A DNA stretch of 64,000 nt from Rhodospirillales bacterium URHD0017 (GTDB taxonomy: Bacteria > Pseudomonadota > Alphaproteobacteria > Reyranellales > Reyranellaceae). Numbering within the stretch: the first letter of the stretch is position 1; the number at the start of each line of letters is the position of its first letter. Position numbers and translations under genes: made by a program. Of this stretch, positions 1 to 8,831 are shown in pieces. The notes beneath the pieces are model-generated. The model was not told where the DNA came from. It worked only from the letters and a program-made list of their open reading frames with translations, and made no database searches. Location: assembly GCA_900110395.1 (NCBI GenBank), contig FODP01000021.1, positions 55,427 through 119,426 on the forward strand. Reading direction: 5' to 3'.

Positions 1-44
1 TGCGCTGCCCCTTCGATCCGGCGGGCGCCCGCATCAAGGGCTAG
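1..44 (+). CDS. C-terminal end of an unidentified protein (partial)
   Basis: An open frame enters from the left edge and stops at TAG 42-44, encoding the tail RCPFDPAGARIKG. This is too short to identify. It is followed by a family A palindrome, as at other gene ends in this window, which is weak support for a real gene end. It could be chance. Confidence 0.3.
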   Translation, partial: RCPFDPAGARIKG

Positions 45-73
45 CGGAGCGCGGACCTCTCCAGGTCCGCTGT

Positions 74-149
74 TGTCATCCTGAGCGTAGCGAAGGATCT
101 CATGCCGGTTGCTAGCGCGATGAGGTCCTTCGCTACGCTCAGGATGACA
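74..149. repeat. Family A palindromic repeat (REP-like)
   Basis: A perfect 24-bp inverted repeat with arms 74-97 and 126-149 (TGTCATCCTGAGCGTAGCGA core) around a 28-nt loop. An outer copy of the motif AGGTCCGCT flanks it on both sides (about 63-71 and 168-176). The same family recurs at 8376-8444, 15566-15634 and 20512-20585. It lies between convergent gene ends and could act as a bidirectional terminator. Confidence 0.85.
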
Positions 150-180
150 GAGTATGAGCAGACTTGGAGGTCCGCTCCCT

Positions 181-1866
181 TCAGATCGACGGAGCGGGCT
201 GTCCCGTCGAGGGCTCGGGCGCGGTCCTGAGGCGCGTGTCGGCGAGCTCGCCGGCGGCCTCAAGGATCGGATAGGCCACTGACGCCAGGTGCCCGTTGAT
301 GCGCTTCAGGTCGCGGATCACGTCCATGTGGATCGAGCTGGTCTCGATTGACTCGGTCCGGCCCTCGCGCAGGCGGGCGAAGTGGCTGTCGGCGGTCCGC
401 GCTTCGGCCTCGCGCAGGGACGCCTTCTCGCCGACCAGGCGGCGGGCCAGCGTGATGTCGCGGGTGGTGAAGACGTTGAGCGCCAGCCGCAGGTTCTCGA
501 GCACGCGCGTGTGGAAGGCCCGCAGTTCGGCCATGCCCTCGGTCGAGAAGGCATAGCGGTTCCTGATCTTCTTGGTGGCGAGCTCCATCAGGTTCTTGTC
601 GATGATGTCGCCGATATGCTCGAGGTTGGTGGTGAAGGTCAGGATCTCGACATAGCGCTTGCCGTCCTCCTCGCCGAGCTCGTTGCGCGAGATCTGGACG
701 AGGTAGAGCTTGATCGCCTCGTAGAGCTGGTCGACGGCATTGTCGGCCGCCTCGATCGCCTTCACCGCCTTGGGATCGTTGCGCTCCAGCACGTCGATGG
801 TCTGGCGCAGCATGTCGGCGACGCGATCGCCGAGGTTCAGCGTCTCGCGCAGCGCGCAGCCCAACGCCTCGGCCGGCGAATCGAGCACGTTGGGATCGAG
901 ATGCCGCGGCTTGCTTGGGTCGTCGGGGACCGGCTTGTCGGGCAGCAGGCGGCGGCAGGCCCAGGCGACGACGTCGACCAGCGGCAGGAAGACCAGCGAG
1001 GCGAGCGCATTGAAGGCGGTATGGAAGTTCACCGGCAGGCGTGTCGCCGAGGCATCGACCAAGGTCAGCCATTCGACGGCCTGGCTGAGGAAGGGCAGCA
1101 ACGCCACGCCGACGATGGTGCGTGTCATGAGGTTGGCGAGCGGCACGCGGCGGGCAGCCACGTCGGCGCCCGACTGCGCCATGTAGGGCGCCAGCGCCCC
1201 GCCGATATTGGCGCCGATCACCAGGGCCAACGCGAGCTTGGGCTCGATCAGGCCCGAGCCGGCGAAGGACATGACCAGCAGCACGATCGACAGGCTGGAA
1301 TGCACGAACCAGGTCGCGACGGTGCCGACCACGACGGCGATCACGTACTCGTCCTGCAGGCCCTGCAGCATCGCCATGAAGGCGGGGGCGCTGCGCAGGG
1401 GCTGGGTGGCGAGCGCCAGAAGCTTCAGCGACAGCAGCATCAGGCCAAGCCCGATGGCGACACGGCCGAGATGGCGCGCCTTGTCCTGTTCGCTCGACAG
1501 GAAGGCAATGACGCCGGCGCCGATCAACAGTGGCGACACCCAGCCGAGGTCGAACGACAGCACCTGGGCGGCGATGGTAGTGCCGATATCGGCGCCCAGC
1601 ATGATGGCGAAGGCGATCGACAGCGGGATCAATCCGCGTCCGGCAAAGGAGGAGACCAGCAACGAGGTGGCCGTGCTCGACTGCAGGAGGCCGGTGACGG
1701 CGATACCGCCCAGGAAGGCGGTGACCCGATTACGCGAGCAGGCGGCGATGGCGCGGCGCAGCGCCGCGCCGAAGGCGCGCGTCAGCCCCGTGCGCACCAT
1801 GCGCACGCCCCACAGCAGCAGCGCAACGCTGCCCAGCACGTTCAGGACGGTCTCGACGCCATTCAT
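181..1866 (-). CDS. Na/Pi cotransporter family protein with PhoU-like C-terminus
   Basis: This 561-aa membrane protein is of the NptA/YjbB type, which exchanges or exports phosphate with sodium. The N-terminal half (about 1-310) is hydrophobic and holds two Na/Pi repeats, each with the family signature: LLQSSTATSLL near residue 60 and VHSSLSIVLLV near residue 190. GADIGTT and GANIGGA follow the two repeats. The C-terminal part (about 335-540) is helical and charged like PhoU, a phosphate-sensing domain. ATG at 1866 is the natural start. It is a single gene, with no pst or phoU genes beside it. The next catabolic cluster releases phosphate from a phosphonate, so a role in phosphate balance is possible but not shown. 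Confidence 0.88.
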   Translation of the reverse strand: MNGVETVLNVLGSVALLLWGVRMVRTGLTRAFGAALRRAIAACSRNRVTAFLGGIAVTGLLQSSTATSLLVSSFAGRGLIPLSIAFAIMLGADIGTTIAAQVLSFDLGWVSPLLIGAGVIAFLSSEQDKARHLGRVAIGLGLMLLSLKLLALATQPLRSAPAFMAMLQGLQDEYVIAVVVGTVATWFVHSSLSIVLLVMSFAGSGLIEPKLALALVIGANIGGALAPYMAQSGADVAARRVPLANLMTRTIVGVALLPFLSQAVEWLTLVDASATRLPVNFHTAFNALASLVFLPLVDVVAWACRRLLPDKPVPDDPSKPRHLDPNVLDSPAEALGCALRETLNLGDRVADMLRQTIDVLERNDPKAVKAIEAADNAVDQLYEAIKLYLVQISRNELGEEDGKRYVEILTFTTNLEHIGDIIDKNLMELATKKIRNRYAFSTEGMAELRAFHTRVLENLRLALNVFTTRDITLARRLVGEKASLREAEARTADSHFARLREGRTESIETSSIHMDVIRDLKRINGHLASVAYPILEAAGELADTRLRTAPEPSTGQPAPSI

Positions 1867-1964
1867 GATCTGGAATCCTACGCCTCGATCCCCATCGATG
1901 AAAGTTTTTTGACGGTTTTATGACTGGGTCTCGCGCGGAGCGCGCATCAAGCCCTGATCGCTGC

Positions 1965-3470
1965 TCATTCGCAGGTGAATGTCATCTCGCGCGGCGCTTT
2001 GGTGAAGGCCGGATGCGTGTCGCCCATCGCCGGCACCGGTTTCGGCCAGGCGCCGCTTGCCAGGCGTTTGTCGACGATGGGCACCAACTCCTGCAACACG
2101 ATCCAGGCCATCAGGCGCATCCCGGCCTCGGTCGTATGGATCGCGTCGGAGAAGAGATTGGGGTCGAGCGGCATGCGGCCGGCGATGTCCACGAACGACA
2201 GCCGGTGCGTGGCGGCATACTTGGCGAACACCCGATTTTCGAAAGCGACCAGCCGCTCGATGTCGCGGTAGCGAAAGGGAAAGCGGCGCAGATTGATATC
2301 CTCCCAGAGGAGCCTGTTCCATTTCGGTTGGAGGATCATGCCGTCCTTGACCATCCAGACGTAGCTGGCGAGCGCGAACTCGCTGTCGACTCGCGCGAGA
2401 TCGGCGCGTATGCGATCGAGGTCCGGCAGGATGGTGCCGAGCTGGAGCGGCAGCTCGGGATGACGCAGATCGGGATCCGCTTCGTCGAGCCCGGCAGGCC
2501 AGCGGATTTCATATTCGGGCTTGGCCAGCTCGCCCGTGGAAGGTTCGGCCGCCCCGATGAGCGACTGGACCCGGCGCGCCAAGGCGAGATGTTTCGAGGC
2601 GCGCTGCAGCCAACCGTAGAAGCCTTCAGGCGGTTCCGTCGGCGGTCTCATCGACTTCGGCAGGTCCTTCACGAGGCTTGTCAGGTTGAACTGATTGGCG
2701 CCTTCGTAATACACGACGAGATCGGGACGAACCGGCGCGACTTCCTGTCGGACGACGGCCTCGATGGCCGTGGAATTCAGGGATTCACGGGCGGCATTCA
2801 TGACCTCGAACCGGATGTTCGGCCAGTGCGTGGCTGCCCAGAGATTGAGCCAGTGTTCGACCGGCTCGGGGAACGCGTGCCCCCACTGGTGGGCGCCGGC
2901 GACGACCGACGCTCCCACGAAGACGATGCGGACCGTCCGCTCGCTGCGCGCGAACCGGACCGGCGGACCGCGCCACCCGAAGTCGTTGGTCACCAGGCCC
3001 TTCGGCGTCGTGGCGTTCGGCAGGAAGCGAAACTGAGGGCGCTCCTCGTCGTGCGGCGGAGCGAACACGAAGAGCCTGCCGGGGGCATCGGCGAGGAAAT
3101 CCTTGTCGCAGGGATTGCCGATGAAGGACACGTTCCAGGCCTTGAACATGTCCTCCGGCCGGAAGCGTGAGCCGGCTCTGAGGCGGGCATCCATCTGCCG
3201 GTCGAGAGCAAGCCATTGCTCCGGCACCGCACGGCGGTTCGGCAGGGGCGGAGGATCGATGAAGAACCAATCGCGCGCCACGCCCGTGGCGAGCGGCACC
3301 TTGTCGAGATGCTGCATCGTCGTATCGCGACCGATGTCGCTATAGGCAGGGGGCAGGTCGATATCGGTCAGCGGCAATCCATCGACCAGCCGAATCGCGC
3401 CCTCGGCCAGGACCAGGCAGGTGAGCAGCGACAGCGAGAGTATCAGGCCATTCGACAAGAACCTCGGCAT
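1965..3470 (-). CDS. SGNH/GDSL-like hydrolase family protein, membrane-anchored
   Basis: The 501-aa protein has an N-terminal hydrophobic segment (about 6-24) that is probably an uncleaved anchor or signal peptide. The SGNH blocks are visible: GASVVAG (block I Ser, near 185), a conserved Asn in YYEGANQFN, and DAIHTTEAGM (block V Asp/His, near 445). Such proteins hydrolyse esters or deacetylate carbohydrates, and many act in the periplasm. The substrate cannot be told. Blocks I and V are about 260 residues apart, longer than in small GDSL esterases and more like alginate/exopolysaccharide acetylation proteins, but no polysaccharide genes lie nearby. Confidence 0.7.
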   Translation of the reverse strand: MPRFLSNGLILSLSLLTCLVLAEGAIRLVDGLPLTDIDLPPAYSDIGRDTTMQHLDKVPLATGVARDWFFIDPPPLPNRRAVPEQWLALDRQMDARLRAGSRFRPEDMFKAWNVSFIGNPCDKDFLADAPGRLFVFAPPHDEERPQFRFLPNATTPKGLVTNDFGWRGPPVRFARSERTVRIVFVGASVVAGAHQWGHAFPEPVEHWLNLWAATHWPNIRFEVMNAARESLNSTAIEAVVRQEVAPVRPDLVVYYEGANQFNLTSLVKDLPKSMRPPTEPPEGFYGWLQRASKHLALARRVQSLIGAAEPSTGELAKPEYEIRWPAGLDEADPDLRHPELPLQLGTILPDLDRIRADLARVDSEFALASYVWMVKDGMILQPKWNRLLWEDINLRRFPFRYRDIERLVAFENRVFAKYAATHRLSFVDIAGRMPLDPNLFSDAIHTTEAGMRLMAWIVLQELVPIVDKRLASGAWPKPVPAMGDTHPAFTKAPREMTFTCE

Positions 3471-3510
3471 CGGCGTGATCTATCGTATCCGCTGACGCGA
3501 GGCCAGTTAC

Positions 3511-4383
3511 TCATCGGCGTGCGGCGACCTTCGTCGCCTCATCCATGAAGGCGCGCACCAGCGCGACACGGCGGCGTTCCTGCAGACACACCGCATACTC
3601 GGCGACATTGAGGTCGGTATCGGTGACGAGGACGCTCCGAAAGCGCTGGTCGTCACCCAGCTCGCTCGCGAACACCGCACCGATGCCGAAGCCCGCCGCC
3701 ACCGCCTCGCGCACGCCCTCGCGGGTCTGCACCTCGACGATGGCATCGGGCCGGATATCGGCTGCCGCCATCGCCTGCTCGATCACCTCGCGCGTGATCG
3801 AGCCACGCTCGCGCAGCACCAGGGATTGCCCGGCCAGCGCCGACAATGGCGCCCGGTCGCGCCGCGCCAGCGCATGGCGACAGGGGACGAACAGCACCAC
3901 GCGGTCGGTGCGCAGTCGTACCGCATGCAGACGCGGGTCGGACACGCTCTTTGCCATCACCGCGACATCGGCCTCATGGCGCAGCAGGCGCTCCAGCACC
4001 ACGGCCGAATTGTCGATCGCGAGCGCGAAGGTGAGGCCGTCGGCACGGTCGCGCAGCGCAGCCATGATCGGCACCACATGGTGCGCCGAATCGGCCGCGA
4101 TCCGGAGATGCCCGCGGGTCAGCGCCTGTTCGCCGGCCAGCAGCGCGCGCGCCTCGTCCTGCACGGCGAACAGCCTCGTGGTGATGCCGTGGAGCTGCCG
4201 GCCGGTCTCGGTCGGCAGCACGCTGCGGCCGCGTCGGTCGAACAGGCGCACGCCGTAGGCCTGCTCCAGCGCCGTCACCTGGCTCGACAGGTTGGGCTGG
4301 CTCTGGCCCGAGGCGCGGGCGGCGGCGGAGAACGAGCCGGATTCGACCACAAGATGGAAGGCGCGCAGCTGTGTCGGCGTCAT
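3511..4383 (-). CDS. LysR-type regulator, probable regulator of phnWAY
   Basis: This 290-aa LysR protein starts MTPTQLRAFH with the winged HTH in residues 1-60 and the effector-binding domain from about 90. An upstream in-frame extension exists, but the ATG at 4383 matches the family start exactly. It is divergent from phnW with 61 bp between start codons. That gap holds an interrupted palindrome (see 4384-4409) immediately 5' of this ATG, so it probably represses itself and activates phnW in response to AEP or a product. The assignment to phosphonate control rests on position, not on a diagnostic residue. Confidence 0.85.
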   Translation of the reverse strand: MTPTQLRAFHLVVESGSFSAAARASGQSQPNLSSQVTALEQAYGVRLFDRRGRSVLPTETGRQLHGITTRLFAVQDEARALLAGEQALTRGHLRIAADSAHHVVPIMAALRDRADGLTFALAIDNSAVVLERLLRHEADVAVMAKSVSDPRLHAVRLRTDRVVLFVPCRHALARRDRAPLSALAGQSLVLRERGSITREVIEQAMAAADIRPDAIVEVQTREGVREAVAAGFGIGAVFASELGDDQRFRSVLVTDTDLNVAEYAVCLQERRRVALVRAFMDEATKVAARR

Positions 4384-4421
4384 ATATGTAAAACCAATAG
4401 GTAACATATGGAATATATACT
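4384..4421 (+). promoter_or_regulatory. Divergent lysR/phnW control region: dyad plus -10 box
   Basis: ATATGT (4384-4389) and ACATAT (4404-4409) form a dyad, with inner half-sites ACC and GGT, giving an interrupted palindrome of the T-N11-A kind that LysR proteins bind. TATACT at 4416-4421 is a near-consensus -10 for phnW. The -35 position is a poor match (ACCAAT-like), as expected for an activator-dependent promoter. The dyad also abuts the lysR ATG, consistent with autoregulation. Confidence 0.55.
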
Positions 4422-4444
4422 GGACGCATAGGAGAGCGCGAGCC

Positions 4445-5608
4445 ATGAATCGCCGCATGACTAAAAAGCCCGCCCAGTCCGAGACCGGCGATCCGCTGCT
4501 GCTGACGCCTGGCCCGCTCACCACGTCAGCCACGGTCAAGCAGGCCATGGTCCATGACTGGGGCTCGCGCGATGCCGAGTTTTTACGCATCAACCGCATG
4601 GTGCTCGACAAGATAGTCGAGCTGGCGGGCGGGCAGGGCAGCCACGTCACGGTGCCGGTGCAAGGCTCGGGCACCTTTGCCGTCGAGGCGATGATCACGT
4701 CGTTCGTGCCGAAGTCGGGTAAGCTCCTGGTGCTGATCAACGGCGCCTACGGCCAGCGCGCGCTCAAGATCGCCCAGGTCGCCGGCCGCGCGACGGCATC
4801 GCTCGAGACGCCGGAGGACACGCCGCCGGACCTGGTGCGGCTCGACCGTCTGCTGGCCGACGACAAGGCGATCAGCCACGTCTTCGCCGTCCATTGCGAG
4901 ACGACCTCCGGCATCCTCAATCCCATCGCCGAAGTGGCCGAGGTCGTCGCGCGGCACGGCCGCCGCCTGCTGGTCGATTCCATGAGCGCCTTCGGGGCGC
5001 TGGAGATCGATGCCCGCAGGCTTCGCTACGATGCGCTCGCCGCTTCCTCCAACAAGTGCCTGGAAGGCGTGCCGGGCCTGGGCTTCGTGATCTGCCGCAA
5101 CGAGGCGCTGGCCGAGTGCAAGGGCAACGCCACGACGCTCGTGCTCGACCTGTTCGACCAGGCCGAGGCCTTCGCGCGCACCGGCCAGTACCGCTTCACG
5201 CCGCCCATCCATGTCATCGTGGCGCTGGGCAAGGCGATCGAGGAGCATGCGGCCGAGGGCGGCGTCGCTGGCCGCGGCAGGCGCTACCGGGAGAATGCCG
5301 GGGTGCTGATCGACGGCATGCGCGCCATGGGCTTCCGCACCCTGCTGCCCGACCGCCTGCAGGCGCCGATCATCGTCACTTTCCACATGCCGACCGATCC
5401 CAAGTTCGTCTTCCAGCGCTTCTATGATTCGCTGAAGGATCGCGGCTATGTGATCTATCCCGGCAAGCTCACGGTCGCCGACTCGTTCCGCATCGGCTGC
5501 ATCGGCCGGCTCTATCCCCGGCACATGGAAGGTGCTCTGCTGGCGGTGCGCGAAGTGCTGGACGAGATGCGCGTCAGCAATGGCGGCCCGGCGTTGGCGG
5601 CGGAGTAG
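4445..5608 (+). CDS. phnW: 2-aminoethylphosphonate--pyruvate transaminase
   Basis: This PLP enzyme converts AEP plus pyruvate to phosphonoacetaldehyde plus alanine, the first step of AEP breakdown. The 387-aa protein opens with LLLTPGPLTTS, has the catalytic lysine K204 in ASSNKCLEGVPG, and keeps VDSMSAFG (PLP Asp) and FRIGCIG near the C-terminus, all typical of PhnW. ATG 4445 has GGAG at 4431-4434, and a second ATG (4457) is possible. The next two genes start 8-9 nt after the preceding stop, so it is the first gene of a phnW-phnA-phnY operon, under the divergent LysR protein. The gene set matches the S. meliloti route that does not need PhnX phosphonatase. Confidence 0.93.
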   Translation: MNRRMTKKPAQSETGDPLLLTPGPLTTSATVKQAMVHDWGSRDAEFLRINRMVLDKIVELAGGQGSHVTVPVQGSGTFAVEAMITSFVPKSGKLLVLINGAYGQRALKIAQVAGRATASLETPEDTPPDLVRLDRLLADDKAISHVFAVHCETTSGILNPIAEVAEVVARHGRRLLVDSMSAFGALEIDARRLRYDALAASSNKCLEGVPGLGFVICRNEALAECKGNATTLVLDLFDQAEAFARTGQYRFTPPIHVIVALGKAIEEHAAEGGVAGRGRRYRENAGVLIDGMRAMGFRTLLPDRLQAPIIVTFHMPTDPKFVFQRFYDSLKDRGYVIYPGKLTVADSFRIGCIGRLYPRHMEGALLAVREVLDEMRVSNGGPALAAE

Positions 5609-5616
5609 GAGAGATC

Positions 5617-6879
5617 ATGGCACCCGACAGCTTGAACACCACGGGCGGAGAGATCGCCGTCAACGGCCGCCGCTATCGCCTGCCGCGCCAGCCTACCGTC
5701 GTGGTCTGCGTCGACGGCTCGGAGCCGGGTTACATCGAGCGCGCCGTCGAGGCCGGCCGCGCGCCGTGGTTCGGCAAGGTGCTGACCCAGGGCACCAACC
5801 TTCTGGCCGACTGCGTCGTGCCGTCCTTCACCAACCCCAACAACCTCTCGATCGTCACCGGTCGGCCACCGGCTGAGCACGGCATCTGCGGCAACTACTT
5901 CCTCGATCCCGACAGCGGGAAAGAGGTGATGATGAACGATCCCAAGTTCCTGCGGATCGAGACGCTGTTCCCATCGTTCCAGCGCGCCGGCTGCCGCATC
6001 GCCGTCATCACCGCCAAGGACAAGCTGCGCGGTCTTTTGGGCAAGGGACTGCAGCTCGGCGTCGGCAAGGCCTGCAGCTTCTCCTCGGAGAAGTCCGACA
6101 AGGCGAGCGTCGCCGAGAACGGCATCGACAAGGTCAACGACCTGGTCGGCATGCCCGTGCCCGACGTCTACAGCGCCGGCCTGTCGGAGTTCGTGTTCGC
6201 CGCCGGTGTGAAGATCATGGAACGCGACCGGCCGCAGATCATGTATCTGTCGACCACCGACTATATCCAGCACAAGCACGCGCCCGGCACGCCGGTCGCC
6301 GACGACTTCTACGCCATGATGGACAGCTACATGGCGAAACTCGACGCCATGGGCTGCACCATCGCGCTGACGGCCGACCATGGCATGAACGCCAAGTTCG
6401 GCGCCGACGGCCAACCCGACGTCATCTACCTGCAGGACGTGTTCGACGGATGGCTGGGCAAGGACAAGGCTCGCGTGATCCTGCCCATCACCGACCCCTA
6501 TGTCGTGCATCACGGTGCGCTGGGCTCGTTCGCCGTGGTCTATCTGCCGGACGGCACGACGGCCGAGGCGATGTCCGCCAGGCTCGAAGGCATGCCCGGC
6601 ATCGAGGCGGCGCTGTCGAGGCAGGAAGCCGCCGCCCGCTTCGAACTGCCGGCCGACCGGCTCGGCGATCTCGTGGTCGTCTCGACCAAGCACAAGGTAC
6701 TGGGCACCTCGGCGTCGCGTCATGACCTGTCGGGCCTGACCGAGCCGCTGCGCAGTCATGGCGGCATCTCCGAGCAGAAGGTGCCGCTGCTGTGCAATCG
6801 CAAGCTTGCCGCCGACGGCGCGTCGCGCCATTGGCGCAACTTCGACGCCTTCGACCTCGCCCTCAACCTCGTCGCCTGA
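5617..6879 (+). CDS. phnA: Phosphonoacetate hydrolase
   Basis: PhnA cleaves the C-P bond of phosphonoacetate to acetate and phosphate. The 420-aa protein belongs to the alkaline phosphatase superfamily: VVCVDGSEPGY gives the first metal Asp (D33), SFTNPNN the nucleophilic Thr (T72), and STTDYIQHKH, LTADHGMN and SHGGISEQ supply the other metal and substrate ligands. These are the positions seen in the S. meliloti enzyme, shifted by a few residues. It starts 8 nt after phnW with GGAG in the gap and is followed at once by phnY. It should not be confused with the unrelated E. coli 'PhnA' protein. Confidence 0.93.
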   Translation: MAPDSLNTTGGEIAVNGRRYRLPRQPTVVVCVDGSEPGYIERAVEAGRAPWFGKVLTQGTNLLADCVVPSFTNPNNLSIVTGRPPAEHGICGNYFLDPDSGKEVMMNDPKFLRIETLFPSFQRAGCRIAVITAKDKLRGLLGKGLQLGVGKACSFSSEKSDKASVAENGIDKVNDLVGMPVPDVYSAGLSEFVFAAGVKIMERDRPQIMYLSTTDYIQHKHAPGTPVADDFYAMMDSYMAKLDAMGCTIALTADHGMNAKFGADGQPDVIYLQDVFDGWLGKDKARVILPITDPYVVHHGALGSFAVVYLPDGTTAEAMSARLEGMPGIEAALSRQEAAARFELPADRLGDLVVVSTKHKVLGTSASRHDLSGLTEPLRSHGGISEQKVPLLCNRKLAADGASRHWRNFDAFDLALNLVA

Positions 6880-6887
6880 GAGATACC

Positions 6888-8336
6888 ATGGACACCATGA
6901 TCCGGGGCGACGTGCGGCACGAGATGCTGCGCATCGCCGGCAAGAAGGTCGAGACCAAGGCCCGCCTGGAAGTGCGCTTCCCGTGGGACAACCGTCTGGT
7001 CGGCAGCGTGCCGCGCGCCACGCCCGAGCTGGTGGCCGAGGCCTTCCGTACCGCCCACGCCTACAAGCCCAAGCTGACGCGCTATCAGCGCCAGCAGATC
7101 CTGCTCAAGACCGCCGAGCTTCTGGTCGCGCGCAAGGAAGAACTGTCGCGGTTGATCACGCTGGAATCGGGGCTTTGCCTGAAAGACTCATTGTACGAGG
7201 TCGGCCGCGCCTTCGATGTGTTCACCTTCGCCGGCCAGCTCTGCCTGCTCGATGACGGCCAGACCTTCTCCTGCGACCTCACTCCGCACGGCAAGCCGCG
7301 CAAGATCTTCACCCTGCGCCAGCCGCTCAACGCCATCTCGGCGATCACGCCGTTCAATCATCCGCTGAACATGGTGGCGCACAAGCTGGCGCCGGCCTTC
7401 GCCACCAACAACTGCGTGGTGCTGAAGCCGACCGAGCTCACGCCGCTCACCGCGCTGTTCCTGGCCGATACGCTCTACGAGGCGGGCCTGCCTCCGGAGA
7501 TGCTGTCGGTCATCACCGGCAATCCGTCGGACATCGGCGACGCCATGATCACCGACCCGCATGCCGACCTTGTGACCTTCACGGGCTCGGTGCGCGTCGG
7601 CAAGCACATCGCGGCCACCGCAGGCTACAAGCGGCTGGTGCTGGAGCTGGGCGGCAACGATCCGCTGATCGTCATGGAGGATGCCGACCTCGACAAGGCG
7701 GCCGACCTCGCCGTCGCCGGCGCGACCAAGAACTCCGGCCAGCGCTGCACCGCCGTGAAGCGCATCATCGTAGTCGACAGCGTCGCCGACGCCTTCGTCG
7801 AGCGCGTGCTGGCCAAGGCGAAGAAGCTCAAGGCGGGCGACCCGCTCGACCCCGAGACCGACGTCGGCACCGTCATCCACGAGCGTGCTGCGACGCTGTT
7901 CCAGAACCGCGTCAGCGAAGCCGTGGCCAGGCATGGGGCAAAGCTGCTGCACGGCAACGACCGCCGCGGCGCGCTGTTTCCGCCCACCGTGGTCGACCAT
8001 GTCGACCCGGCGTGCGAGCTGGTGCGCGAGGAGACCTTTGGCCCGGCGATCCCGGTCATTCGCGTGAAAGACATCGACCACGCGATCAAGGTCTCCAACG
8101 GCACGGCCTACGGCCTGTCGTCGGGCGTCTGCACCGACCGGCTGGACTACATCACCCGCTTCGTCGATGAGCTTCAGGTCGGCACGGTCAACATCTGGGA
8201 GGTCCCGGGCTATCGCATCGAGATGTCGCCGTTCGGCGGTATCAAGGATTCGGGTCTGGGCTACAAGGAAGGCGTGCTGGAGGCGATGAAGAGCTTCACC
8301 AATGTGAAGACCTGGTCATTGCCCTGGCCGGGCTGA
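6888..8336 (+). CDS. phnY: Phosphonoacetaldehyde dehydrogenase
   Basis: PhnY oxidises phosphonoacetaldehyde to phosphonoacetate with NAD+, linking PhnW to PhnA. The 482-aa aldehyde dehydrogenase has the oxyanion Asn N157 (ITPFNHPL), the general-base Glu E253 (LELGGNDP) and the nucleophile C287 (NSGQRCTA). ATG 6888 lies 8 nt after the phnA stop. The C-terminal SPFGGIKDSG is usual for the family. The name rests on the operon, because sequence alone would only give an ALDH. Together phnWAY yields alanine, acetate and phosphate from AEP. Confidence 0.92.
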   Translation: MDTMIRGDVRHEMLRIAGKKVETKARLEVRFPWDNRLVGSVPRATPELVAEAFRTAHAYKPKLTRYQRQQILLKTAELLVARKEELSRLITLESGLCLKDSLYEVGRAFDVFTFAGQLCLLDDGQTFSCDLTPHGKPRKIFTLRQPLNAISAITPFNHPLNMVAHKLAPAFATNNCVVLKPTELTPLTALFLADTLYEAGLPPEMLSVITGNPSDIGDAMITDPHADLVTFTGSVRVGKHIAATAGYKRLVLELGGNDPLIVMEDADLDKAADLAVAGATKNSGQRCTAVKRIIVVDSVADAFVERVLAKAKKLKAGDPLDPETDVGTVIHERAATLFQNRVSEAVARHGAKLLHGNDRRGALFPPTVVDHVDPACELVREETFGPAIPVIRVKDIDHAIKVSNGTAYGLSSGVCTDRLDYITRFVDELQVGTVNIWEVPGYRIEMSPFGGIKDSGLGYKEGVLEAMKSFTNVKTWSLPWPG

Positions 8337-8375
8337 CGGGCAACCCGGGTCGCACGATCTCCGTTAAGGCACAGA

Positions 8376-8444
8376 TGTCATCCCGAGCGTAGCGAGGGAC
8401 CTTTCCTGTTGCCTTAAAGGTCCCTCGCTACGCTCGGGATGACA
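8376..8444. repeat. Family A palindromic repeat
   Basis: A perfect 29-bp inverted repeat with arms 8376-8404 and 8416-8444 and an 11-nt loop. It sits just after phnY and 25 bp before the GFA gene, so it probably ends the phn transcript. The core TGTCATCCCGAGCGTAGCGA is shared with the other family A copies. Confidence 0.9.
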
Positions 8445-8468
8445 GCGTCCGTTCTCAGGAGGACACCC

Positions 8469-8828
8469 ATGCCCGAAGCCCAAAGCTACTCCGGAAGCTG
8501 CCATTGCGGCGCGATCGCCTACACCGTCGAGGTCGACACCGCGCAGGCCCTGAAGTGCAACTGCTCGATCTGCACCAAGCTCGGTGCGATCTGGGCCTTC
8601 GCCCCCAAGAGCAAGTTCAAGCTGGCCAAGGGCACCGACCAGCAGGGCGACTACCTGTTCAACAAGAAGCGGCTGCACCACCATTTCTGCACGAAATGCG
8701 GCATCGAGAGCTATGCGGAGGGCACCGGTCCCGACGGCTCGCCGACGGTCGGCATCAACCTGCGCTGCCTGGAAGGAGTCGATGTCGACAAGCTCTCCCC
8801 TCGTGCATGGGACGGCCGCAGCAAGTAG
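8469..8828 (+). CDS. GFA family (glutathione-dependent formaldehyde-activating-like) protein
   Basis: This small 119-aa zinc protein has the GFA/CENP-V cysteine pattern: SGSCHCG, KCNCSICTKLG and HHFCTKCG. Family members include Gfa, once thought to help formaldehyde react with glutathione, but most have no proven reaction. ATG 8469 has AGGAGG upstream (8457-8462). It follows a repeat and precedes an unrelated transport gene, so it appears monocistronic. Confidence 0.88.
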   Translation: MPEAQSYSGSCHCGAIAYTVEVDTAQALKCNCSICTKLGAIWAFAPKSKFKLAKGTDQQGDYLFNKKRLHHHFCTKCGIESYAEGTGPDGSPTVGINLRCLEGVDVDKLSPRAWDGRSK

Positions 8829-8831
8829 GTT

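Noticed and set aside
382..1923. 513-aa open frame on the + strand
   Set aside because: It lies opposite the Na/Pi cotransporter gene, has low-complexity Arg/Gly/Gln/His composition and no start signal. In GC-rich DNA such antisense frames are expected.
4445..8336. C-P lyase or PhnX phosphonatase pathway
   Set aside because: No phnGHIJKLM or phnX genes are in the window. PhnY plus PhnA define the phosphonoacetate route.
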